This document shows positions 46,520-59,600 of a stretch of 64,000 nucleotides of DNA, piece by piece. The stretch's first letter is position 1, and each line of letters opens with the position of its first letter. The notes beneath the pieces are model-generated. The model was not told where the DNA came from and searched no databases. It saw only the letters and a program-made list of their open reading frames with translations. The position numbers were made by a program, and so were the translations under genes. The stretch comes from Sternotherus odoratus (lineage: Eukaryota > Chordata > Testudines > Kinosternidae). Where the stretch lies: assembly GCA_032164245.1 (NCBI GenBank), contig JAVMKO010000004.1:31349626-31413625 (forward strand). Direction: 5' to 3'.

Positions 46520-49500
46520 GTCTACATACTGCATCTGTCTTCCTACAGAAAATAATTTACCTAAAACATGAGACACCGTCTGCCCCACTACTTATAGATC
46601 TTTAAAATCTTTTTGTTAGCTATGTTTGTAGGAAGTTTTCCTGGAAGATAGTGTGTAGTAAATCAGATAACTGGTGATATAGTGTGATATCTTCCCTCTT
46701 TCAGTACTTCAAAGAAAAGAAAAACAAAGTATTCATGATGTATAATTGGTAATCAGTTGTATATGGATTGCTAGTGTGTATGTGTTGAGGAATTTCTTCC
46801 TGATGCTCTTAAGTCTCACATTTCTTAGCCAATAACATAGTTGTTTTTTAAATAGCCTGAGGTTGCCATTTTTTTAAATTCCTGCTCAGATTACACAACA
46901 AAAGAAAGCTGCCTTCACTTAAATGTTAATGTGCTTTCCTCTTTTACGGACATCAGTCATATAAAAATATTTTCTATTTGTTCACAGAAGGTTTACATTC
47001 TTTAATATCATTACATATGGGAAATCATGCAAAGGGTTACTCTCACAACTTGACTAATCCCCTGGGCATTTTCTTGCAGTGAAAATAATGTGGCTAGTAT
47101 GAAAGGCCCTTTCCTTATTATTAATACAGGTGCAGCACAGGGGGAGGTAAAGCAAATAATTTGGCTGGCTTAGGAAAGCAACTAAAATGAAAATCTAAAA
47201 AAAATGAAGATATTTTTGTTTCTATTTTTGAAGAATCATACAGTAAAACAAGGCATTCTGTTTAATGTTCTTAACTGGTACAATAAAACACATATTTTGT
47301 CATACAAATTGAAATATTTGAATTCGTCTATTGTCAATGAGAAATAGCATCAGTTAAAATTAATTTTATAGAATGATTATATGAAAGTTACTTCTCTTTG
47401 AAAACAAAATATTTGTTAAAGGAGTGTCTAATATCTAGTGATGTTAGTCTAAACAGTAAATCAAATATCTCTTTGCAGAGAGGGAAATATTGTGTTAAAT
47501 ATTACTTAAATCCCTAACTTCTTATATATAGCATTTCCACACTTTGAAAACTTTCTTCTAATCATTCAAAAGCCATTCAAGAATTAGAATAGAACCAAAT
47601 ATTTTAGAAGCTAAATTCTGTGATGGGTTTTGTTTTAATAAATCCAGAGAAGTCACCTGTTTTCAAAAAATGTGAATGGATGGAAAAAGGCCATCAGCCC
47701 CTTCTAGTACAGTGCAAAACAAGGAAAATATAGCTGCCAGAACTGAACCCTAAAACTACCAAGATCAGTAGAGCAACTAATCAAATAATTTAAAAACTCA
47801 AATATATACAGGGAACAAAGGTTTGACTTCCATGTTATGTTCTCTAGTAATTTTCCTTCAGCTTTTCTTCCCCTCTCGGCCCAACTTTGTTACTTCCATT
47901 GTATATATCTTGATTACAAATAAAGTACAGCTGCCTTAAATAATTAAGTCCTCAATCGGATACAGCTGTTGTCCCTCAACTCCCTTGAGTTCAATGGAAA
48001 AACTCCAATGGGATCCAAGCTTCTCCTGGAGATCTTTAAATTACTATTGTTCATGTTGCCTTACTCAATGAAGATTCCAGTTATGAAGGAACATAAGATT
48101 GGGGAAAACCATGAATTATATGAATAATATTACGCACACACTCTAAAGACAGATTTTATATTTAACAGCTCTTTTGGTAGGAGGGACCCTCTGATCTAAT
48201 TGCCCAGTATCTGATGCTAGTGCCTTCTCCCACAGTAGGTCTTGAACTTTCTATAGAATCCTACCAAAGGCGTGAGCTTTCTCATTTACATTTTACCTTT
48301 TGAAGGAAACACAAGAGCAAAAGCCAACAGAGACCCAGACTTTGAACACGACTTTAAACCACTGTTACTCTTCAGTTGAAAGAGAAAACACAAGAAAGCA
48401 AAGATCATTTAGAAAATAAACACCCCGAATGCAACACATTGCATGTAGCTGTAGCTTATTCTTTCCTTGGGAATTAATCTGTGAACTAGCAGAGAGGGTT
48501 TGCCCATCTCCTTGGGCTCCTGCAGCAGCTCCTCTCAACATGAATTGGTGAAAATGGCCAAAGACACAGAATAGCACCACTCCTGCCTTTTTATAACCTC
48601 CCAGTGTCCACTGTTAAGTGACCCCTGATAAGCTTCCTAGGGTGATCAAAAACTAATCAATCAATTGACTTTCTTTCCAGGAGACTCTCCCCTGACAAAG
48701 CAGTTCACCTGGATAGCAGCCAGCCTTTTGTTTCAGAATGAACAGAGGACCATCAAGATTTACTGACCCTCTATTGTTAGTTCCTAGCTGACCATTTTAT
48801 CCCCTCATAAATCTTAGAAAGGAATGGCAATAGATATTAGTTAGTCCCTAAGCATAGAAGTAAAAAAAAATTATATAATTACAAATAAAGGCTAAAGAAA
48901 TTAGATACAATTTCCTTTCAATAGTTAAAAATGTACAACTATTTCATCACTAGTGGTTTCCAGACTAATATAATAATAAAGACACACAGTCATACAGGAA
49001 AGACTGAATTCTGCACCACTTTCTTATTTTCTTCTTTTTCGAGATAAAAGAACTTTATTTTGTGTAAATGGGGTATCAATAAATCCTTAGACTTACCACT
49101 GTCATAATGAAAAACTCTCATTATCCTTAGCTACTTTGAAGATGTCTGAAAACACCACATATGGAATGTATTGAAATCTAAAGTCTAGAGCTATATCTTA
49201 ACACAACAGTGGCCTATCTTCTTCACTAAATCTGAAATCTTGCTAAGTGTGAAAAGACGTTAACATATATTTTTCTTGTCACATATGAATAATCCCAATT
49301 ATGTCAATTAGACTATCTGTGTAAAGTTAGGTACATGAGTATGCCTTTGTGATTTAACTGAGTCATTAAGAAAGATGTACACATGATTATTTAAATAGAT
49401 ATTAGCCTGATATGTTCATGATCAGCTATGGATACAGCTGGGTGAATTTTCTGGATGAATACTTCATTTGCAGAAAAACAGTTTTGGTCAACCCAAAAAT

Positions 49501-49584
49501 ATTCATGGATTTGATCCATTTAGTTTTATCTAAGAAAAAGATTTTGAGGCAGCTTCAGAAAATGGCATGTGCACATTTATTCTT
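46520..49584. other. No gene recognised
   Basis: AT-rich. 47975-48010 (GAGTTCAATGGAAAAACTCC) is a possible remnant of the 'TTCAATGG' fold-back family. No supported coding frames. Confidence 0.35.
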
Positions 49585-49975
49585 TAGAACCTTTGGCTCA
49601 GTTATTAGGACACTTGCCTGCAATGTGGTCTCCAATCTGGTGCAGATACTTGACTTTAGACCTTCACCCTTCTCAGTGAGCCTCCTAACCACAAGGGTAG
49701 AGGCTAAGGAGCTCAATCTCTCCTGTTGAAGCTGTTCCATGTTGTAAAAATACTCAAATATGCATTTGATCAGGACTTGAACTCAGGGCTTCCCCTGGTA
49801 GGTGTGTGTCCTAACCACTAGGCTTTCCCGTTCAAGCTTTACATTAAAAGTCATTAGTCTAAAAAGAGCGAATGAGTGTGATTCAATAGCCTGATGATTA
49901 AAGTGCTGATTTGGACTTTCTCTCTGTCTCATTCAGAGGAGGGATTTGAATCCCTCTCTCTCTTTCTTACCCAAG
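49585..49975. repeat. Cluster of tRNA-like SINE modules
   Basis: Three modules with tRNA-type boxes lie within 390 bp. Module 1 (plus, 49590-49660) has GGCTCAGTTATTAGGACACT. Module 2 (minus, 49835-49765) has an A-box-like TAGTGGTTAGGACAC and a B-box-like GAGTTCAAGTCCTG. Module 3 (plus, 49885-49970) has TAGCCTGATGATTAAAGTGC and GATTTGAATCCCTC. The alternating orientation fits a SINE built from inverted tRNA-like halves. None folds as a complete functional tRNA by eye. Confidence 0.55.
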
Positions 49976-52207
49976 GCATAGTTAGTCAGAGTTAGCTCCA
50001 GATTTAGAATTAAGTTATTAATTTCAGCTGGTTGTATAATCTTCTTAACAGCAAGAGATAATGGTGAGCACATGGAGGATTATAATGACCAAAGAACAAA
50101 CAGTCTCTTGGTTCTCTTCCTTATTTGTAAATAAAATAATTACACATTTTTCAGTTGTATTTTCCTCTTAAACCCATTGTTCCCTTTTGGATAGAGAAAC
50201 AGGAGAAAATAAGAATGTGAAAGATTACCTTATACAACTTTTAAAAAAATGTTTATTTTTATTTATTTATTTTTAAAAAAGCTTTATAAAGAAAGTGTCA
50301 ATAAAGACTGGAGAGAAACAAATGAGAAAAATCAATAACAACATGGGGTTTTACTTTGAAAAGTAACTAGGTAAAAATGTCATTGTGGAGTGCCATGTGT
50401 GGTAGCTCAGTGATTTCCATATTAATCTCCTCAGCTTAAAATGTCTTCAGTTTACAAGTAAAGAGGCATTTTTCAAGCTGTTTGCATGGAAAACTAAGTC
50501 AGGGATCTTTTCTTTATGTCTTGTGAATCTTCACTAGTAATAAACACACAAACATCTTAGTGAACATATCTGATCACATTCTATCATTTGGGGGTGCAAA
50601 TAGTTGTGATTGTGTCATCTTTGTAAACTTGGTCCAAAAATATATTGTGTGTTATTTTTATTTTACTGCTTCCTTTTGTAGCACCAAATTCTGTCCAGAA
50701 ATATACATGAAACTCCTATTGAACACAATGTGGGTGGGGCATATTCCAAGGTTAGGATTTGGCCCACAAAATTGGTCAGGTGGTATAAAAACAACCAAGT
50801 TGAAATAGATAGGAAAGGCTGATTCTCATTTGCCTGCTGAGAAACAGAACTGACATGTTTAGAACTGGAAAGGTGTACTGTAATCATGACTAAACTGAGA
50901 ATGAAAAGAGAAAAGCAAACACTGAATTTCAAAAGATTAAATTCTGGATGAAAGTGAGAAGTGTCAGCTTGAATAAAGTGGGTTAAAGGTAATGGGAAGG
51001 ACACAGAGGAGAAATGAAAATGTTCAAAGAAAAATGGCCAAGAGTTAAGGAACAAAAAACACAAAGTGGAAGAAAGCCAATGTAGATGAACTAAGCAACA
51101 TAAAGCTAAAAAGAAATCAAAGAACAGGAAAGGAACATAAATTGCATAAGATATGCATAGAGGAGGATGTGGAAACTTGGAGAATACAATTGAAATAGCC
51201 ACACACACAAAAAAAGAGAGAAAAGTAGAGAGCAAAATGAAAACTGCACAAAAAGTAGGACATATCCTGGCTTTCAATATAGCCTGGTTCAAAGAGGTTG
51301 TCAAACTACCATTAAAAGACAGTTGAAGATTTATAATTGTGAGAGAGAACACATTCCCACATATCAGCTCTGTGCCCTCCTTCCCAGACTTAGCATAAGG
51401 CCATGCTAATGGAAAGAGTACTTTGCAAGTATTGAGATAGCTGGGTTTACGCCTGTCCCAAAACTAAAGACTACCCCCATCAACTAAAGGTGGAGGAACC
51501 ATTAGGCCCAGGCCACTGGCAAGTACATGGCACAACAAAGGGGAAAACAGGAATGTGAGGTCAAAGGTTAAATATTAGGAACCAGAAGGGGCACAGAGTA
51601 GAAAACACATATCCATGTCCACTGCTCCTCAAAGTCATAAGCCCATAAGTACTCTGCCCAGAGACATGATTTGAGAAGGACCTGGAAATAGGCTTCACAG
51701 TCACAAATACCCATCATCTCCCCATCCAGCTTCCTCCTCTTGGAATGGTAGATGACTATTATCAAATGCAATTGTAAGATCTGTAACTTGAATCATTAAG
51801 TTCTGACACCTTTTTGCAGACTTTGTAAATTCAGTTGCTGTTAGTATAGCTTTCTAAGTTTTGTGACCTTTGTGAGCTTTGTAACCCTTTCAAGTCACCA
51901 CTTGTATGAACTTCCAAGGTATGTAATATCCCATCACACAATCAGAGAGAGTGTGAACAAGGGAGTGTGTGTGGAAGACAAGGGAGTGTGAATGAGAAAG
52001 TGTATGTGGAACTGGGGAAAGGAGAAAAGAACCTGGAGCCAGGAGCCAGGTGTGTCTGATATAATCTGCCCTGAGAAGGCAATCACAGAGGACTGTAAAG
52101 AAAAGAGGCATGAAAGGAACAGGGACTGGGGATGCTTCTGAGTGATGGACAGGACAGGACAGAAGCTGCCCAGTTCCAAAATAAAAGGAAGCAGTCACAC
52201 ACACACA
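49976..52207. other. Unidentified; contains a long chance-like frame
   Basis: The longest open frame of the window lies on minus, 51352-50663 (229 codons). It is Phe/Ser/Leu-rich because the plus strand is purine-rich (many GAA/AAA) and therefore lacks minus-strand stops. I see no domain. 51360-52200 may belong to an unrecognised repeat, but no ends were found. Confidence 0.35.
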
Positions 52208-52371
52208 TGAGGCTGCTGTTCCTTTACCTGCTCATCCATCTGGATCCATGCCTGCAGGCGGACACACCAGATCTACCATGCTTCGGCTTCTCAGCTTCCC
52301 ATGCTGTCCCAGTAACTTTCTGCATGTGTAAGTGTGTGGGTGCATGGGGGTGTGAATGTGTGTGTGTATGA
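52208..52371 (+). other. Signal-peptide-like short frame (doubtful gene)
   Basis: The ATG at 52208 starts MRLLFLYLLIHLDPCLQA, which has the charge, hydrophobic core and small-residue end of a secretion signal. An AAATAAAAGG box lies about 25 bp upstream and a TGTGTAAGTG possible splice donor about 120 bp downstream. Beyond the signal the frame gives Cys-containing, low-complexity sequence that runs into GTGTGTG repeats. It may be a first exon or pure chance; I do not assign a function. Confidence 0.15.
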
Positions 52372-53229
52372 ATAAGCTCCTCTTTTCTGTCTGACCTAAC
52401 AGTGACATTGAACTAAAACAAATACAAGTGTGATTCTGGGTGGTTTTTAGAGGAACAGAGGTAACAATTACCATCTTTGCCAGCTGAGGAGGAGAATGAT
52501 AGAGAGGTCTTGAGGCTTGGTGGGGAAATGGGTGTACTGTGCATAAATTTGGAGGTACAGAAAAAAGAACAGCCAAAACCGCAGTAAGAACTAAAGTTAT
52601 TTCAGTCATTACAAAGTAGATCTGCTAAGTTGAGAAGATCTGGATCAATTCTTAACATGAGTTCCAGGGCAGCCGTCTGGCCCCACAAGGTCCAGGGCAG
52701 CCCTGTGAGAATAGGTCCAGGGTCAGTGGGCAGTCCACCAGCCCCATGTGACAGGGGTCTGAATCTGGGCTGCTGCTGCCCAGGTAGCACATTGTGGGCT
52801 GGAAATGTGGACCACAATGATAAATACATTGAGAACCACTGTGTTAACTTAAATCAGAGGGTTGGTTTGTTTCATTTACCTCAGTTACTCCTTCTTGAGG
52901 TTCATTTTGGATGATCACAAACTTTTAAATCCCAGAGAATATGAAGGAAAAACCTGGCGAAATTGAAACTGTCAACAGCTTTGTCTCTCTATGAACTCCC
53001 AAAGAGGTCTTCTTCCCATAATGGGACTTCAGACTTTCCCCCTGATCTCATTTATCCTCCAGTGAGGAATATGTCTGAAGTAGTTGGCTGGAAAGAAATA
53101 TTGGGGGTGGGGATAGATCCATATAAGAAACCTTGGTATTGCAGTTTTAGGTTTAAGAGAATATTTTCCAAAATATTTTTTAAGATGTGATTTTTGCAAT
53201 GTTGAAAAATATTTACAGGGAGCAGGAGT

Positions 53230-54480
53230 GAACTCTATAGCTCATTTCAGAGCCTCTTTTAAAACTTGTCACTAACTGTCCCCCTGGGTTAAAAAAAAGG
53301 GGGAAATAATGTCTTCTTCATTTCAGGTATCTAAAAATGCACAGTTCTGTAAGTTAGTCTAGCCTAATTAGAATGTCCATCTTCCAACCCTTTTTTTAAA
53401 AAAGTAAGAGCTACAAAATAACCTTTTATCTTCTGTCCATTTCAGCTGTCCCTAGTAGCAACTTCACAGCAGGCAACCGGAAAAGGTCGACCAGTCAGTA
53501 ATACGTAAAACACCCAAGGAAAATGAAGGTGGAGGTAAGTCTTGTCTTGAGTAGAAAACAGCTATTCCATGAAATTTCAGTGATAATGAGAGTTATCCTA
53601 CTAGTGCGACTTAAAAAAAAAAAACAACCCACCACCACACACATTTACAGGACTAAATGGAAAAAGAATTTGTAAAAAGTAGAATTCAGATGAGAGTCTA
53701 GTAGCTATTCTGCAGTTTATATGCAGCAGTCAGTTATTATTGTAATAGATACAATAAACATAAAATATATTACATAGATCATTTAAAGAGAAATCTCAGA
53801 TGAGGATTTTAGTTGGCTTGCAATAGTTTAATATATGGCAAATTGACATATGACTGTTTCCTTCATGCCATAGTTGACAGTATAGAGATATCCATCTGCA
53901 AAAATATGGTAATATTCAGTTTTCAGCATTATTTATAATCATTTAAGTGACCATTGACTCATCACAGACCTGTATCTGAGGTTAACACAATGATTTGCCT
54001 CTACGGAGTTTTCCACCTCCTTTATTAGTATTCTATGGGTAGCTTCATAAAATGGTGGAAAAACTATTCTAAAGAATGGAACTATGTCAGCCAAGTAATA
54101 TAGCATTGTGCATTTGCTCCAGGCATGATTTTTTTTAATAGGCAATGTGACATAAGAACAATGGCAATATCAGTCCACCTAAGAGTTCTGAAATGTTATT
54201 TCAAGGCTAAGCAATTGTACATTTAGTGTTTCAAATATTGAAATCTACATTGCTTCTTTTTGTGACACGTAAGGGGCAAATTAGGAAGGGATTCTACTAT
54301 AGAAATGTCTAGTTAAGACTGCAGTTTCTGTATGGTATGCCTCCGTAATATCAAACAATACAACTTCTACCATGAAGATAATTGTGTACTCAATTGTCAT
54401 TAATCCTAATACATATTATAGATACTGGTTTAAGTATAACAAGTATCAGAATACTGAATCTTTGGGTTTGAACCTTTGAA
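53230..54480. repeat. Ancient duplicated segment, copy A
   Basis: Shares ordered, diverged blocks with 58110-59600 in the same orientation: TCAGGTATCTAA with TAATTAGAAT; CACAGCA...CAGTAATnCnnAAAA; AGCTTCATAAAATGGTGGA, then an ATAnCATAGCA-like block and GGCATGA; TCTGAAATnTTATTT; and AATAnTGAAnCTTTnGGG. The spacing is similar in both. It may be a local tandem duplication or two copies of one old repeat. Confidence 0.6.
53446..53534 (+). other. Candidate 89-bp exon
   Basis: A pyrimidine-rich acceptor (CTTCTGTCCATTTCAG) precedes it and a near-consensus donor GGAG|GTAAGT follows. Stops occur early in all but part of it. An ATG in AAAATGAAGGTGGAG lies 12 nt before the donor, so it could be a 5' UTR exon ending with a short coding start, or a non-coding RNA exon. 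In the diverged copy at 58.3 kb neither splice site is kept. Support is splice-site quality only. Confidence 0.2.
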
Positions 54481-55662
54481 GGATGGCAGCATAAACAAAA
54501 CCTTTTTCCTCAATGGTAAAATTACTGTCAATATAAACTGATAGTGAAATGACTATAGAGTGTGGGAAAAGTCTGTATTTAGTGTGCTTGAACATCGACA
54601 TTTGAATTTTCACTGCAAACATCAAAAAAAGACATAGTCCTATCTTCAGAAAATAGTACACCTTAGAACCTGTAAAATAGACATCCATATAGACATATTA
54701 ATTGTTTTATAGTTTTGATGTGCCCTTTACTAACTGACACCTCTTTCTTTTTAACTTTGTCTTTCAGCAAAATAAAAAATATAATTGACCTTTTGGAGAG
54801 AGAACAAGAAGTGGTGGTGGTCTTTCAGAATACATCCAATTCCACCTGTATAATAACCTACTGGGAGAAATCTGAGCTTTTAGCAAAATGTCACTGTGTT
54901 GTTCTACCACTGAGATGAATAATGGGTAGCACTGTGAGACTGCTGTAGTTCACCTTGCACTGGGGTCATTGACCACTTATCACTGTGGGAGTCACTTTGA
55001 GTAATGGTGGAGGAAAAAACATATCAGAAGTTGAATAAACAAACATTTGCCATTGCCTTGCAGAGGGAAGAAAGCAAGAAAAATAATTTTCCAGCTGAAT
55101 TTATTTGAGGAATTTAGAGTGAATATTTTACACTCATTTATTACTTCTGGATCAGCAGCAGCAGCCCAAATTTATTATATGATAATAGTTTATAATATTA
55201 TAGTATGTGAGATTAAGAATGATTGAAGTAAATAAATAATAAAAGTATTTAATCAAAACAAATTAAATAGCACCAGTGTGCTTTTAAAAACCAGCTTTGG
55301 AGTTGCTTTTGGTCAAAATAGATTTATCCCCATTTGCCAACCAAACACCTGGGGATTTTGCCTCATGAATAATGTATTGTGAAATTATGTGTAAGTTTTG
55401 CCAAATGAACAAAGCAAATGTTTGCTTAATTGTATCCAGTGGGCTGGATTTACAAACAGCTGCAACCCTTCATTCTACTCTTACAACTTTATTACATGGC
55501 CTCTGAACAGAGAGCATCAGATAAATACAGTATACTGTCCCAAAAATGGTTTCCTCAACAGTGGTCATGAACAAGAAAATGCCTAATATAGTGCATACAA
55601 ATCAACTGGGGTGTTAGTAGATATTCTGGCTATTGATAAAACTTATGGGATGTTCATTGGGG

Positions 55663-55752
55663 TGGGGATTTTCAAACTAATGTCCAACTTCCATAGACTT
55701 TCAATGGAAGCTGGGTGCCTAACTGCCTTGTATGGCTTTGAAAATCTCCCCC
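55663..55752. mobile_element. TTGAAAATC-family fold-back MITE
   Basis: GGGGATTTTCAAA at the left mirrors TTTGAAAATCTCCC at the right, with a CTTTCAATGGAAGCTGGGTG core and a GTGCCTAACTGCC arm. This is a familiar sauropsid palindromic element. No TSD was settled. Confidence 0.65.
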
Positions 55753-57214
55753 AGAAAGTATACATTCCCTGGGGCCTGGAGTATAGCACTGGAAGAGAAG
55801 AGTTATAGGTTCTACTCCTGGCTAGGTTGGGCATCTACTCACTTTAGGCCTGATTCAATGCCTGAATTATTACAATTAATGTTCAACAGGCTATTTGAGC
55901 TGAAGGCTGGAGACTTCAGGGAACTTGTATTCTAGGCATAGTGTAATTTTTTTTTTTCTATTTTCCAACTTTCTCAAGGTTTTTTACTTCTGGACCAATG
56001 TCACAAACTGTGCTGAATTCACTGAAAAGAAAATCACTTAAAATGAAACAGACTTGTGAAACAGTATCAAATGCTGGAAGAAAAAGGAAGAGGAACATCC
56101 GACCTAGCAACATCAGTGTGAAATTCATGCCCTAAAACCTCATTTAGCTGGCTGAATATTTCAAAAAGCTTTTATTTATATTCTCCCAAATTTTCAAAGT
56201 TAGTCATACTCAATCCCTCTTCATATTCACTGTTTGTGAACATTTCTGATCAACATTTATCATCATGAGCATTTTTCAACAGTTACTTACAAAGTCACAT
56301 GCAACAGTATCCACAAAACCAGGATGTGAAATTTCAACATATATCCAAATAGGAAGTAGAAATAATTCAATGGATCAATCAGAACTAACCAACACAGTTT
56401 TCATAGCTGATATCAAATAATTGGAGACCTATCAACATAAGTTGTCAACCTCTACTATGGCTAATATATTTAGGGAATAAACACGATTTGCTCATGGATA
56501 TTTTGTGAACAGAAAAAGCAGCTAAATCACTTGTGAATTATTTGCTCAACTCTACTTTTCAATTTTTTGCTCACATCTAGGTAATTTTCACAGTTTAATT
56601 GAATATATTCTTTAATCTTGATTAAACAATAAAACTTTTTACAGTATGTACAATGGCATCAAGAAGGGCATGGATCTTCACCCGGCTCAGTGAACCAATC
56701 AGAAATGCCCCCTTTAATAACTCTAAACCTTTTGGTTAGCTTGAGAATTGATTTTTAAACATTAATGGCAATTTGTTCCATTCAACAATCTGTTGGGGGA
56801 AAAAATACAGGACAAAAAGTTCTCACCCCTGTGCTTTAACCAGGTTTTATTTTGTTCTGAGGTGAATGATGATTGATTTGCATTCCCATTTCTGCTCTGC
56901 TAAAATTAGCTGATGGTTTCTTAGTGTCAAATAATAATTTGCAATGGTTGGATTAGCTCTTCTGTTTTACCCGGTGAATTATGAAACACACACTGTCCTG
57001 ACTTTCATTCAAATAAACAGATTGTCCTTGGTAGATGTCACTGATTCACATGTCTAAATAGTCTAACTGTAAATGTTACACATCTCTACTTAAATATGAT
57101 ATGCAGTCTATCCCCATTTTTAATGCTATCTTTATACAAAAGTATGAATTAAAAATTGAGTAAATTAGTGGTACATGTAGCTCCTAACTTAATTTGTATT
57201 GTATTTCAGTAAAG

Positions 57215-57415
57215 TTTTCCAAAGAACCTAGGGACTTAGGAGTCTAACTCCTATTTTCAAAACCAACCAGCACTTAGGGCTCATTTTCCAAAGTATTTGG
57301 ATGCCTAAATATGCAGATAAAATGTACAAAAAGTGCCTAAGTGAGAAAGGTACCTAACTTTCATTGGAAGTCAATAGGACTTAGTGTCCTAAATCACTTA
57401 AATCACTTTTGAATA
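57215..57415. repeat. 'CCTAAAT' fold-back family remnant
   Basis: Repeated GGACTTAGGAGTCTAACTCC, GGATGCCTAAATATGC and GTACCTAACTTTCATTGG blocks belong to the same sauropsid repeat type as 55663-55752 ('taggtgcctaaatacctttgaaaat'). Confidence 0.5.
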
Positions 57416-58109
57416 GTTTACCCTTTATCTTTACATTTCTAAGAGTTTTCTGCCTAAAGATGGTTACCATTTTGGTAGGCAGAGAGGATGCAACCTATTA
57501 CAGATCTGAGAAAAAAACATGTTCTCTCATGGACCTTATGTGTTGTGTTTCCCTGCAATCAAAAATGAAAGTCAATCAGACTAAGAACATGGAATGCGAG
57601 GTAAGATGAAGTGTGATCAATATAGCATCATTGACAAGACTGCTGACTGGATTCAAATCTCAGTTACATTGACATAAATCTGGGTAATGGCATAGATTCA
57701 AGTTAAACTATATGGATGAATAAACAAAACGGAAAACAGATTTTCCCCAGTTTTTGTAAGCTTTTCCATTGCTTCTGTCTCCACAGACCACAATTTAAAC
57801 TTCCTCTTTGTTGTGACATGAAATAAAAGAATTAAAATTAATACACACACTTTTTGTGAAAGAGATAAGGAAGCCATGATTAGAAGTATTTGACTCAAAG
57901 CCAGGCAAGTATGTGGCAGGTACCAATAGGCTGGTCTAACCTGGAGAAACAACTACTAAGATATTCAGTATTTGATTCATCTCCTCTGTATTGAGGAGAT
58001 TAAAAAGTCTCCAATATATAAGCCAAAGGGGTAAGTTTAAGGACCATATCTTCAACAGACCTGTAAAATTACATTAAAAAAAACTGTATACACCCAGCCT
58101 GAGCAAAGA

Positions 58110-59600
58110 GATGCACATGGGAAGTTCAAATGGAATCCTAGATATCTCTTTGATAAATCTGATTTTAAAAGTCTGGGGAAACTAAGTTTTCTCCAGGTAT
58201 CTAACTCTTTCTGATTTAATTAGAATTTTTTTCTGTTCCAATTCATTTTTCAAACAAGGGTCAAAAAAGAGCTTTTGACTTTAGATATCCTTAGCAATGA
58301 CATTTCACAGCACATAGCCTGAAAAGTTTCAGCTGTCAGCCAGTAATGCAAAAAATACCCATGGAATTGAGGGTAAAACTGTGTTTGCTTTTCAGTGAAA
58401 AGTAGCTAATCCATTATGCTACACTGGTAGTGAATGTTATCCTGGTGGTCTGAGAAGAATGGACCTTTAAAATTACAGCTATGAGGCAATTTTGAATGGG
58501 CTTTAGCGGACAAAGAGGAAGAAGACTCTAGTAAGGGTAAAGTTTTATGTTGGTCTCTATAAAATAGTTTATATACAAGTTGTCAAAGCCATCAAGATGA
58601 AGCAAAAACTGAAGATCTTGAAGTTTTAAGATAACTTACAATAATTTATCATGTGACAATGGAAAGCTGTGCAAAGATATGGCATATTTTGATTTACAAG
58701 AGATAGCTAGCTGCATAATAATATGTTTTTTTTGGCAGATTAAAAATGTCATTATGCAATCACTTTATTGTTTTATCTACAAAGCTAAAAGCATCCCACT
58801 GTCACTATTGCTGACTTATTTCCCATAGTATTATCAATACTTGGAACCCTGGGGTAGATGGGCTGCTAGAACTATTTTGATTTGATCTGCTCTGAGCAAG
58901 GTTTGATGCTATGAAGCTTAAAATGCTTGTGGCTGATGGCAGCCCAGTAATGTCATCCTTCCACTTTCATAGCTCCTATGAACTTGAATGGTGACAGCAA
59001 TTGTGAGAAATTTCTTCAGTATTTCCCCAGTATAGACAAGGATTAGGTCACTACTTGCCTTACTGTGAAGTTATAACACAATGACCTGTCTGTAAGGACA
59101 TTTCAGGTTTTGTATTACTTCTCTTTGAGCAGCTTCATAAAATGGTGGACAAGCTATTTCAGCTACTATGGCAAGCAAATAACATAGCACTGTATGTTTT
59201 CTGTAGGCATGACATTTTTAATGGTTTGTGAAATGAGAGAACACCATCTTCAATCTGCATAAGATCTCTGAAATATTTTTATTTCAGAGATAAGCACTTG
59301 AGTATTTAGTCTCTCGTCTTGACTGCATTCGCTGCTTTCTTGAAAACAGCTGTGGCTCCTGGAAATCTGTAGCATATAAGAGACAAACTAGTGGCAGGTT
59401 TCCTATAGCCTGGCCTGGACATTTTTTCAGCTGGTTTTCTATGGTATGTCTCAGCCTCAGTATCACCAATATAATAAAGCTTTAATCAATATAATTCTGT
59501 TCCACTAGCCACTTGTATTTTACTCACAATTGTAATTACTCTTGCTTTCAATATAAGTAACCAAAATATTGAACCTTTAGGGCTGAATCTAGAAAGGTAT
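58110..59600. repeat. Ancient duplicated segment, copy B
   Basis: Direct counterpart of 53230-54480 (see that entry for shared blocks). The best-matched part is 59120-59280 against 54025-54200, around AGCTTCATAAAATGGTGGA. The offset between copies is about 4.9-5.1 kb. Confidence 0.6.

Larger units (their letters stand above)
54481..58109. other. No gene recognised; two fold-back copies
   Basis: AT-rich. The frame ending at 54918 has a good acceptor-like tract (CTTTGTCTTTCAG at about 54756-54768) in its middle but no domain. A 45-codon Lys/Arg-rich frame starts at 55999. Neither is assigned. Confidence 0.35.

Noticed and set aside
49590..49660. Possible tRNA gene
   Set aside because: A-box-like and B-box-like words are present but no full cloverleaf can be drawn; a SINE explains it better.
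50663..51352. 229-codon minus-strand open frame, longest in the window
   Set aside because: Its Phe/Ser/Leu-rich product reflects a purine-rich plus strand lacking stop complements. No domain, no family resemblance and no regulatory context support it as a gene.
55999..56136. 45-codon Lys/Arg-rich frame, briefly considered as an exon
   Set aside because: No domain, no convincing splice sites and no similarity to a known protein that I can name.
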